Origin: Epinephelus fuscoguttatus
Taxonomy: Eukaryota > Chordata > Actinopteri > Perciformes > Serranidae
Assembly (NCBI RefSeq): GCF_011397635.1
Contig: NC_064758.1
Coordinates: 22,094,513-22,158,512, forward strand
DNA length: 64,000 bases
Direction: 5' to 3'
Under the pieces are notes generated by a model, which was not told the DNA's origin, did not search any database, and saw nothing but the letters and a program-made list of their open reading frames with translations. Below, one piece after another: positions 38,651 to 64,000 of this stretch. A program made the translations under genes and the position numbers. Every line of letters begins with the position of its first letter. The stretch's first letter is position 1.

Positions 38651-39662
38651 AATGATAAATGAATATATACATGTGTGCAGAAACGGGAGTGCTTGTATAA
38701 AATTAAAAAAAAAAAAAGAAACAGAGAAATCTCTGTTATGTATAAGAAATGTGCATTTAGCAGCCAGTTACAGTTACATATTGCACGGTTTAAAATTACA
38801 GTTGTCCCCAGCTAAAAAATGTTTATTGCACACAGTGAAATATTGCACAGGTTATTTTAAATGGGGCATACCCTTCAGTGTTTGTTTATTATCACAACAG
38901 CCCTGGGATTCGTGCTGTTTTTTAATCTGTTTGTTCTGGCTTTTATTGTCAAATTCAGTTATGGCTTTTGGTTTTGGTGTGCCATCCCAAGATTTTCAGT
39001 GGCACCATCTGGCCACCATAAAATATAAAAAAAAATGAGGGTGCCACTGCGAAGATTACACATCAGTACAGCAAAAACATCAGACAGAAACATCTGTAGT
39101 TTTGTGATACAGCACTGCGCTGAAATGTCACAGGAATAAGAAGCTCTTCCGTCTGCTCATTCATTCGCTCTGAACAGAAACTTGACCTTTTACAGATGTA
39201 ACAAAAAGGATTGCCACCAGCTTTTTTGTGTAAGGGGAGAAGACGCCAAAAATAGAATATCGAGCGGCTCTCTGAATAGCCACGGGGCCAGGTTGTAATC
39301 GAGAGGAAACTGATAAGTACAAACACTGATATAACAAAAGATAACCTGATGACATAATCTGACAACTCTGCTGCTAGTTCCACAAGGTGTGAACACAGTG
39401 TCAGAAGAGAAAATGACATAAAATCAAAAACAAATGTTTTGTCATAATTTTACCAGACTATGTTCATTTCTTTAATCCACTATGGTTTCATTTTGATGTC
39501 ATTTATCATTTTCACAAACGACACAAAACTATATACAATTAAAGAGTTGTTCAGTGATTAACTATTGCACTTTTATACAAATTGGGGAACTAACAGCAGA
39601 CAAAAGAATAGTGATTTTTAGTCCCTAGTATGGGTCAAGATCCAAAAATGCTGGACCCGTCA

Positions 39663-40716
39663 TTTCTCTCAAAGGGACAGTTTAACCCAAAATCAAAAAT
39701 ACACATTGTTCCTTTTACCTGTAGTGCTTTTTATTAAGCTAGATTGTTTTGGCGTGAGTTGCCAAGGGTTGGAGATATCGGCCATAGAGATGTCTGCCTT
39801 CTCTCTGATATAATGGAACTAGATGGCACTTCAGCTTGAGGTGTTCAGAGGATCAAAAAATACACTAAAAAAACTCAAAGGCAGCGACTCCTTCCAGAAA
39901 TCATGACCTGGTAACTCAAAATAATCCACAGATCTTGTTGTGAGCTGCTTCATGTAGGAACTATTTTCCTTCTACCGAACTACACCTGCCAACTGTATCA
40001 GAAGGATGCGTGCATCTAGTGCTAACTCACCTAGCACCTCTGAGCTAGCTAACATTACAGCTCAGCTGAGGAGGATGCCATTAATATTTACATATTATAT
40101 TATCATGCCCCCCAATGAGCATGAGCCTCTCATCCATGGGTAGACACGTGCTTCTTTCTGCATAGGGATATGGTTTGCAGGTGTAACTGCTTATTCTGTT
40201 ATGGGTCATGGAAGGCTGGAGCCTATCGCAGCTGACATTAGGTGACAGGCGGGGTACACCCTGGACAGGTCGCCAGAATATTGCAAGGCAAACACATAGA
40301 GACAGACAACCATTCAGAGTTTCCAGTGAACTTAACCTGCGTGTTTTTTTGGACTGTGGGAGGAAGCTGGAGTATCTGGAGAAAACACACACTGACACAG
40401 GGATAAAGAAAATAGTTCCTACATGAAACTTCTCACAACAAGGTCTGTGGATTATCTTGAGTAACAAGGTCATCATTTCTGGAAAGAAACTATACTGCTG
40501 AGTTTTTCAAATGTAATTTTTTGGCACTTTGAGCACCAGAAGCCGAGTGCCACCTAGTTCCATTATATTAGAGAGAAGGCAGACATCTCTACGGCCAATA
40601 TCTCAAATACTCGACAACTCACACCAAAACAATCAAGACTGATAAATAACATTACAGGCAAGAGTGAAAATCTCTATTTTTTATTTTGGGGTGAACTTTT
40701 CCTTTAATGCAGCCAA
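39663..40716. mobile_element. Palindromic MITE carrying a SINE fragment in its centre
   Basis: Left arm about 39665-39980 and right arm about 40407-40710 are inverted copies, with ends AAAGGGACAGTTTAACCC and (reverse) AAAGGAAAAGTTCACCCC. Both arms hold TAGAGATGTCTGCCTTCTCT. Between the arms, about 40190-40410 is a minus-strand piece of the tRNA-derived SINE. A second copy of the right arm starts the window. No coding frame. Confidence 0.75.
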
Positions 40717-40884
40717 ATGCTTGTCTTTGTTGTATTCTCCCTGTCTGGTGAATGTCTTTCAAACACTGCACAGGCTGAGCAGCACTAACCATGACAGGTA
40801 AACTGACATTTATGATTTAAATGAATGGATTTCTGTGGTGGAACAAATAAAATCAGTCCCATTAAACACAAACTATCGAAACTT

Positions 40885-42304
40885 TCACAGGTGGATTGCG
40901 AGTGTGGAGTACTCCACCATCCCATCATGCTCCGTGCTCCAGGTTGAATCAGGTGCTCCCACTTGTGTATTGTACATCCTCAGGTTTGCGTACAACTCTG
41001 TTGATTTCTGGTGAACGCTGAAGTCCACTGTTGTGTAGACTATGCTGCTCATTTCCTGTGGGAGACACATTTTGTCAGGAGACAGTGTTGTGGAGGAAGT
41101 CTGAAACATAAACATGCAATGTGCTTTCCAAAAACAAGTGACAATGAATCACAGAGGCGACATGTTCCCTGTTTAGCACTCACCGGGGCCTCTTGTTTCT
41201 GTGACTCACACTGAGTTTCTCCATATTTGCCTACAAAGAAAAACATGATCACGTTTACCCGTTCCCAGAAAAAGAAGCACAGTGTTTTTTTCAGACTCTC
41301 AGATCTTTGCGATCATAAATTTAAGAAAACTGCTTACCCAGCTGTTTACGCTTCGTCTTGACTCTGCAGCAAACAACACCGATAACTGAAGTGATCAGAA
41401 TCATCACTGTAATAGACACAATGACAGCTAGAGGCAGGCCAAAACTCCAGGGGACTCTGAAGAGGAAGAAAAATACATCTCTTATCTTCAGTCAGACTAC
41501 ACTGTACACTGAAAATGAGTGATCTGCAGAGTGAATACCTGAGACTGTCACTGCGGTCCTGTGCCAGAGCAGGCTCGGTGGATTCTGGGAGTGTTGTGGA
41601 GGTGTTGGGGGCATTGATGGTTGTTGTCAGTGATGGGTGAGACTGAGTGTGGTGACCTGAAACCTCTGCAAAATGCAAGAATGGCAAATAAGCCTCCAGA
41701 GTTTATGGCAAGAATAAACCTTTGCAATTGTTTCCCTACTTTACGCTAAAATATCATTTTGCCAGTAAATATTAAGATGTGATAAAGCAGTTTCTGGCCA
41801 AACGTTATTGTGCACACTAGAGGCTATTGCATGATTCACATTTATAACATCACATCAATGAAGATTTTTAGACTGCTTACCATACACCTCGACGAAGTAA
41901 TCACTGTAGATGCGGTTTTCAGTTCCCAGAACAATACATCTGTAATAGCCTCCGTCCACGAACCGCACGTTCGATATCTTAAATTCAATCCAGCCATCTT
42001 TTTCAGTTTTCGTAACTCGTCCTCTCAGTAAATCACAGGTGAACCCTGCACTGTCCAGCAGCTTGTAGCATCCTCCTGGATAGAGTTTACAGCAGGACTT
42101 GTTGTAACTATTGTAAAATGAAGGGAAGGCCAGTCTCAGCAGAACATGTTCAAACTCCTTGATCTTCTGCTGCCCGTTTAGATGAGGGATATCTGAAAAA
42201 CAAACATACCTTAGTAATGTGTCATTACAGGCACTGGAGAGCTGAAAAGTGTTATTTTTTTAAACCATACCTAATAAAAGAACCAAGACAAAGGAAAACT
42301 TCAT
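40885..42304 (-). CDS. Single-Ig-domain transmembrane receptor with two ITIMs (unnamed teleost family)
   Basis: Six coding exons on the minus strand: 42304-42271, 42192-41881, 41665-41539, 41456-41338, 41230-41184 and 41055-40885, joining in phase to 810 bp and 269 residues. Residues 1-18 form a signal peptide. Exon 2 is one V-type Ig domain (about 20-112) with C45/C46, C53, C64 and the YYRC motif at C97. Exon 3 is a Thr/Ser/Pro-rich stalk, exon 4 holds one membrane span (about 161-186) followed by KTKRK, and exons 5-6 form a 75-residue tail. The tail has IVYTTV (Y220) and VEYSTL (Y262), which fit the ITIM pattern [SIVL]xYxx[IVL], plus ELYANL, which does not. One Ig exon, stalk, span and ITIM tail resemble the layout of CD300/PIGR-like or SIRP-like inhibitory receptors, but I cannot name an orthologue. 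It probably recruits SHP phosphatases in leukocytes. Confidence 0.85.
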
Positions 42305-42854
42305 CTTCAGTGTAATGCTCAGTGAGCCTCAGCACTTTTTGACAGTTTTCCACTCTTTTTAGAGGATTTGAGGCCCCTCCTCGCTGAGGAAAGGAGGAAG
42401 TTGTCAGTTCATCAGCTGGAGGACACAGACAGACGTCCTCTATGAGGAATGTTGTGGCACGCTTCTGATATATTTTATATTTAGCTTCTTTATAGCTGTT
42501 TCCATAATGCTGAGGTACAGAGTGTTGACACAGGCACTGTACAGAATAGTGTGTTACATCCTAATAACAACAACCCTGCTGATGTCCACACCATCAGAAG
42601 TCGTAGTTTGTGGTGTGCTGGTATTGGATTACATTACATTGTTCATGTTTTCCTGTCACTGCTTCCTTGTTCCCTGTTGCTAAAATGTTGTTGCTGGAAT
42701 TGCCATTAGCACATTATAATGCAATGAGACAGTCTCACAATGTCTCTAAAGTTGCATCAACTCATTGTGGCTGAGGCTTGCAGTGTGATTCTTGTATAAT
42801 GGCTTTGCTTTTATTGTGTCCACTGTGTTATATTTTGAAGCAGATTGGTAATTT

Positions 42855-43915
42855 TCAAATCAAATCAAATCAAATCAACTTTATTCATAAGGCACTTTTC
42901 ATACGACAGTAACACAAAGTGCCTCACAGAGGATAAAAACAACAAAGAACCAAAATAGAAAACAAAAAAGAAAAGAGAAAACCCAACCCTCCCACCCCAC
43001 ATAGAAATACATAAGTATACACACACACACACACACACTAGCTATCACTAAAGAGACGTGGCCGAGCACCAAGACCCGAGGCAAGGAAAAAGCCACCTCT
43101 GGGGGGCCATCCACACTGAGAGGGCCCACGGACCACGGCCACAGGGAGCGCCGCCATAGAGACACCCCGACCCGGGCAGGCAGGAGGCTCCACACCGAAA
43201 TGCAGTGCCCTTCAGCCACCCGGGTCAGAGCTGTCCACAGGACGGCACCCCCATCGGTAGACCAGGAACAACTCTCAGTGTGGTAGGCCCCCATGAGGAA
43301 ACACTGGAGCTAAAAACAGACTAAAACAGTAGGATAGGATTAAAGGTATAAAATGAACCAAATAAACAAAAAGCTATTTAGCTCATAAAATTACGTTAAT
43401 AACTAGGTAAGAATGATCTAAAACAGAGACATAAAATGCATCAAAACTAAAACCTATAACTAAAATAACAAAAGATAAAGGTTAAATGAGATAAGAACGT
43501 AAAAAGAGGAAGGGTAAGTCAACAAAAACAAAAAAGAAATAGATGAATCGGTTAAAAGCCTGATAAAAGGAATTTAAAATAGATAAATAAAGAGATCAGT
43601 TAAAAGCCTGATTAAAAAGATTAGTCTTGAGCCTCTTTTTAAAAACATCAACAGTCTCTGCAGCTCTGATGTTCTCCGGCAGGCTGCCATCCATGACTTT
43701 ATGTCTAAAATGCAGTTAAAAAGGGCATCAATTGGCCCTGCGTCATCAGGAGACACAGCGATGTACACTTGCATATCATCAGCATAACTATGAAAGCTGA
43801 TGCTGTGCCTCCTGATGACGTCCCCCACGGGAAGCATGTAGAGATTAAAAAGAGTTGGACCTAAAACTGACCCCTGGGGGACCACACACTTTATCCCATG
43901 GGTTCCTGAGGAACA
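42855..43915 (-). mobile_element. LINE fragment (reverse transcriptase 3' end)
   Basis: Read on the minus strand, 43885-43650 encodes GSVLGPTLFNLYM and SFHSYADDMQVYI, the reverse transcriptase palm motif (YADD). The 3' end carries the short tandem AATCAAATCAAATC (seen at 42857-42876 in reverse). The frame is lost downstream of the palm; the element is 5' truncated and dead. Probably of the L2/Rex1 grade. Confidence 0.75.
43019..43038. repeat. (AC)n microsatellite
   Basis: Ten AC units inside the LINE fragment. Confidence 0.85.
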
Positions 43916-43920
43916 TGTTT

Positions 43921-44748
43921 TAAAGGTATACTCTGCAGGAACTGTCAGCTTTGTAAAGTCTTGCTAGCCAAAGTGGAAGTCAAAAAGCTTTGGCTTTTCA
44001 CCTCACTATATTTTTTCTGCGCTGTGTCTGCAATTTTCATAGCTTCCCCTCAAATGTTTGCTGCTTATGGTCTGCCACCTGGTCACTTCCAATTATTATA
44101 AAGTCCTGACCTCACCTTCCTGCTAAACCCAGTAATGTCCCGAACACAGCAAGGTAAGAAGAAAATAAAATACAGGCAGAGGGCAGAGTCTCTGCAGATA
44201 AATACACCACCACGCACTTTTAGTAAATCAGAAGTGATGACTAAGAGGGATTACTATTGTATGAGTCTATTACTGCCTTCAAATGAAGTCGAGTGTACTG
44301 TGCTCATGATAAGAATCTATATGAATGACCCTCTCTTGTGGTGGTCACAACCTTAGAAGTGGCATTTTCTGAAAGCTGCTACTTCATAAGCTGTGGTGTG
44401 TTTGCAGACATTTTCAGAAAATGGTGGCCTCATGGAAGTTCATTTTGAGGTGGATAGCAAGATAATACATTGTAATTGTAGTCATTAATGGAGTTTTTCT
44501 TTGTAATTTTACTCATCTGAGGAAGATATTGAACCTCATCTTCTTCCTCTTAGCCTCAGTGATTTCTAGATGCCGACAGTAACGTCCATGTTGCCATTGC
44601 CTAGCAGTGGTGCTCTCACAAGTTAACCACTGTAACGCCAAGCATATCATGTACACAGCTTCCCAAGTCTTATGCACACCTTTACCAGTTCCATTTGAAG
44701 GCAGCATATACACTGTTCTTTAAAGAAAATCCTGCATAGTGTACCTTA
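43921..44748. mobile_element. MITE-like element with imperfect terminal inverted repeats
   Basis: TAAAGGTATACTCTGCAGGA at the left and TCCTGCATAGTGTACCTTAA at the right match at about 17 of 20 bases when inverted. A 73-residue frame at 44135-44356 lies inside it but has no known match. Confidence 0.55.
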
Positions 44749-44822
44749 AAGAACAAAAGTTATCGGAGTAAAATCTAGATATTCATGGACACAGAGAGAA
44801 TACACAAGTATACACAAAGTGA

Positions 44823-44828
44823 TTTATT
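44823..44828 (-). terminator. Poly(A) signal of znf335
   Basis: AATAAA on the minus strand about 590 bp past the stop codon; no earlier canonical signal is seen. Confidence 0.55.
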
Positions 44829-45420
44829 TGGTGTCAGCTTTCAGCTTATTAAACACTTCATATCCACCAAATCAAAACTTTACCCCCATCAAATGCAAAA
44901 GGTATGTACATAACAATATTTAGTTAACATAATGTTGTGTCATTCTAACAATTATCCATGTACTCTTACATTATCATTAAAGATCAAAAATAAACACTCC
45001 CTTTTCATTTCACTCCTTTCAAAAACTAAAATGTTCATTTGGACGCTCGGTATATTATTCCTAAAACATGATAGAAGCCATTTCTTTTTCTTTGATAACA
45101 TTGTCTTGCAAATGGAAGCAGTTGAGGCACGTAAACACAAATCATCTTTAATAATTACAGAACAGACCAATCTTGCTTAACTGACTCTTAAATGCACAGC
45201 CCCTTTGATTAAGTTAGAAGCAATGGGTGCAATAATTTGAATTTATAAAAAAGTTGTTGATCTTATTAAACAGTGCAACCGCCCCCGAGCAGATGATACT
45301 GTAGAGGAGATAACGCTTTAGTTCACAGCCAGCTGAATGCATAAATAAGTTGAGGTCACTGTACTTGTCAGCTCATAGTGGTTTGTAGTGGGTTGTATCC
45401 CGGTAGGTTTAAACAGCCAT

Positions 45421-61405
<15,985 letters not shown>

Positions 61406-61921
61406 GGCTATCCACAAAAATGAAACAAACTTAATATCAGATTTGAAGTGCAGCAAGTTCATTGTGTTAAGATGCACACAACTCATGGCTAGTTCTTTAG
61501 TTCCTTGCCACAGGACAGCTCTGTTTGAGTGTTGGGAGTATTTGTACAGCTTAAAATATTTTGTAGTCTCAGCTACTTGTCACAAGATCAACAGCAAAGT
61601 GTGGAATGACTTTTAAACAATAGTATGGGCTTCGAGACCTGCAGACATCCTGGATAGGAAAGCAAAGAAAATAAAGTTTGTCAAACTATCTGAACTGTGA
61701 TGAAGTAAGGACGTATACTGTGGGAAAGGGTCAAGTGATCAATTTTCCAGAAAACATAATATTCTCTTTCTTAAGCTTATTGTATGTGTATACAGCTAAA
61801 ATGTTTTGTGTGTCCCTATAAGGTTATATATAAAATATGATACCAAAGATGGATTTGTCGGAACGTACCTAATGGAGCACACATGGAAACAAAGTTTAAA
61901 ATAGCAAGCTGGGCAATATTT

Positions 61922-62110
61922 ATACTCAGGGGTGGAAATAACAAAAGTACATTTACTGAGATGTACTCTGACACAGAGTTTTGACGTACTCAGACATGTT
62001 ATTTTCTGAAACTTTATACTTCAACTTCACTACACTGATAATGGCTGAGTGGGAGTTTGGGATACAATGCACAGTTTAGTAAAACAGTATATCTGTACTT
62101 CAATGTTAGT
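61922..62110. repeat. Teleost repeat (GGTGGAAATAACAAAAGTAC family) in znf335 intron 1
   Basis: GGGGTGGAAATAACAAAAGT, TACATTTACTGAGATGTACT and ACTTTATACTTCAACTTCAC match the family at 32511 and 35735. Confidence 0.55.
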
Positions 62111-62902
62111 GCTTCGCCCCTGAGCATTTTATGTATGGTCTTTTTCCAACTTTAATTTCAGTGAGTGTTCGTGAGTTCGTTATTTATTAACTCTTGATTA
62201 GAGATAAGTGTACTAAACACAGAGCTGGTTCTCTCCGGCTGTTTCTCTGCACAAGTCATGTTGGCATTTGCCTACGTTAGCATCTGTCTGCATCAGTTAG
62301 CTGCATAAAGTGTTTTCACTCAAGGACGTAAATGTTTGTGTGAATTAAAGATCTCTCTACTGGGGATGAGCAGTTCACATTGTGGCTGGTCAAGTGTGGC
62401 TATACTTGTAAAATGACATCGGTAATGCAAAGCAGGAAAGTTATTTAAAAAACTTGATGCTACGGGAGCTGACGTTAGCTTACGGTGAGCCAGAGTAGCT
62501 ACCGTTAGCTTTAAGCTAGCTCACGAGCATTATCGTCAGCTCCGTGTCTTCTGTAAAGCTGCAAAATAAATATAATTGTTCCTAATGACAGTTTCAGTGG
62601 TTGAGTGGGTAACGCGGCTGAATGAAGAACGTGTCACCGATCTAGCCATGACAACATATCGGGTGTAACAGCGTCCAACATAACGTGTGTTAGCCGTTTT
62701 ATACGGGCCCAGCTGCCCTTCGTCCTGCCTGCTCCGCGTCGCCATTTTACACAGGGCAGCCCCGTTTTACACTCAGGCATTCTGAAAGCTCTACTGGGGA
62801 CCTCGAGGGCCTGAGCTGCGGCAGACCGCCCAAATTCTCTCCCTGAAGAAAATGAAAATATTTTCCCTCTCCGGCATTAGAATCTCCACGCTTTTTTCTT
62901 AC

Positions 62903-63010
62903 CGTGTATTTTCGAGCAGAGAGGTATCCTTTAGTGTAGATGCGCTAAATAGAACAGAAATTAGTAACCGATAATTGTTGCTCCATTCTAGTCGGGCGCC
63001 ATGAGACTCT
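62903..63010 (-). other. znf335: Predicted first, non-coding exon of znf335
   Basis: On the minus strand AATACACG|GTAAGA is a strong donor at 62903. The acceptor of the first coding exon is at 61407 (GTGGATAG), so intron 1 would be about 1.5 kb. The 5' end is set by the promoter-like sequence just upstream and is approximate. Confidence 0.55.
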
Positions 63011-63050
63011 CCTTGCTTCCTGTCCGCGCAACCGGATCTTATTTATTATC
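63005..63050 (-). promoter_or_regulatory. znf335 promoter with ETS-like site
   Basis: On the minus strand AAGATCCGGTTGCGCGGAC and ACAGGAAGCAAGG lie just upstream of the predicted exon 1, followed by CATGGCGCC. GGAAG cores and ATGGCGCC-type motifs are typical of TATA-less housekeeping promoters. Confidence 0.45.
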
Positions 63051-63473
63051 TTTGTTGAAAACGCTTCGGTGTTCAACCAAACAGTGAAATGTTTGCCAGT
63101 TTTACCAGTTTGTGCCTACTGATCGATTGGTCGTTGTATGTTGTTTCAGATATACGGTATATGTGTTGTTTATAAACACTAAGTGGACTATTGTTTTGAG
63201 AGGAAGGCGTATTACGCAATTGGATGCGGAGTAATATGCATACGCTTTGGGCTGTTGTTTCAGGGAGAAGTTAATAATCGATATAGCAGGAATAATAAAA
63301 TTACATTTATATAGCCAAAGTCATGGGTTAAACTTGTATGTTTTGCTGTTGCGTGGACGTAGATTAAAACTGTCGAATAATATTAATGTGTTGGCATGGC
63401 AGTGTTGTGCGCGTCAGTTAATGTTAGTGGACTAATGAGACAGCAGACAGTGGTATGTATTTCTCACAGAATG

Positions 63474-64000
63474 TTTATTGCATTGAAAGTTAGAACTTTA
63501 ATACAAAACATATCAGTCTTATAAATAATTTCAGTGAAGGAGACATGCATTGTCTTCCAGTGCAATAATTGGCTTTGAAGCCATTTTCAGAGATACACAC
63601 ATACAATTATACAAAACAAACAAGCTCTAGGACACAAAAATAATATTAGATAATGCCATAAATACCAAAATAATCTAATACTGTTAGGAGTCTGAACCTG
63701 TCAGACATAAAGAAATTATTTAGAAAATCCAGAATCCAGATACCTTTTTAAGAATATTTTAATTGTGGTTACGAGTGTCAAATTTTCGACCACTTTAACC
63801 AACCAGTTCACAGATGATCAGACTGAGGGCAGGGCAGCACCAGAGATAACAGTTGGTTTTGCTTTCCTTTGGGCTTTTAAGTTATTTTCAGGCCATTACT
63901 GTATGCTATACAATTAGCCAACATCTATGGTGGCCAAATATTCACATCCCAGAAAGCACACACATCATATAACAGGCGCTATACACAAAAAATGCATCAC
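63474..64000 (-). other. Possible 3' UTR of a further minus-strand gene
   Basis: AATAAA on the minus strand at 63479-63474 suggests that a transcript coming from beyond the right edge ends near 63455. No coding exon is seen in the remaining 520 bp. Confidence 0.25.

Noticed and set aside
43574-43885. Host gene with a PQGSVLGP motif
   Set aside because: It is the reverse transcriptase palm of a truncated LINE.
62536-62745. Minus-strand frame starting MATRSRQDEG upstream of znf335
   Set aside because: It starts with ATGGCGACGCGG and lies near a promoter, but it does not join in frame to the znf335 acceptor by a clear donor and has no known match; it is probably intron 1 or an alternative 5' UTR.

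Overview
The window is vertebrate nuclear DNA from a ray-finned fish, most likely a percomorph teleost. The signs are short introns with GT/AG borders, teleost-style SINEs, hAT and Tc1 elements, many CA repeats, and protein sequences that match fish forms of known vertebrate genes. The species cannot be told from the sequence. I found six host genes: slc16a4 (minus, 3' part beyond the left edge), lamtor5 (minus), prok1 (plus), a pepsinogen A-type aspartic protease gene (plus), an Ig-domain transmembrane receptor gene with ITIM motifs (minus), and znf335 (minus, 27 coding exons). Exon borders were worked out by reading splice sites and checking that the phases join; lamtor5 has no long open frame and was found only by piecing together its four small exons.

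Layout. 1-4.4 kb: the first five coding exons of slc16a4. 4.4-21 kb: gene-poor DNA with many small transposons, including a 957-bp fold-back element at 9.4-10.3 kb, plus possible 5' non-coding exons near 18.8 and 19.2 kb. 21.1-26.8 kb: lamtor5. 29.7-31.9 kb: prok1. 34.7-37.8 kb: pepsinogen. 40.9-42.3 kb: Ig/ITIM receptor. 42.8-44.8 kb: LINE and MITE remnants. 44.8-63.0 kb: znf335. The intron between coding exons 17 and 18 of znf335 is swollen from about 133 bp to 6.4 kb by a hAT transposon that contains a LINE, which in turn contains a tRNA-derived SINE and a Tc1-like element with an open transposase frame. At the far right a minus-strand poly(A) signal suggests that another gene ends there.

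The genes do not form one pathway. slc16a4 (orphan monocarboxylate-transporter family), lamtor5 (Ragulator/mTORC1 scaffold on lysosomes), prok1 (secreted AVITGA-type ligand) and a pepsin-type gene lie in the order I recall from human 1p13.3, so this looks like an old linkage block. znf335, which I recall from human 20q13, lies next to it here. No LTR retrovirus, Polinton, CRISPR array, rRNA gene or free-standing tRNA gene was seen.
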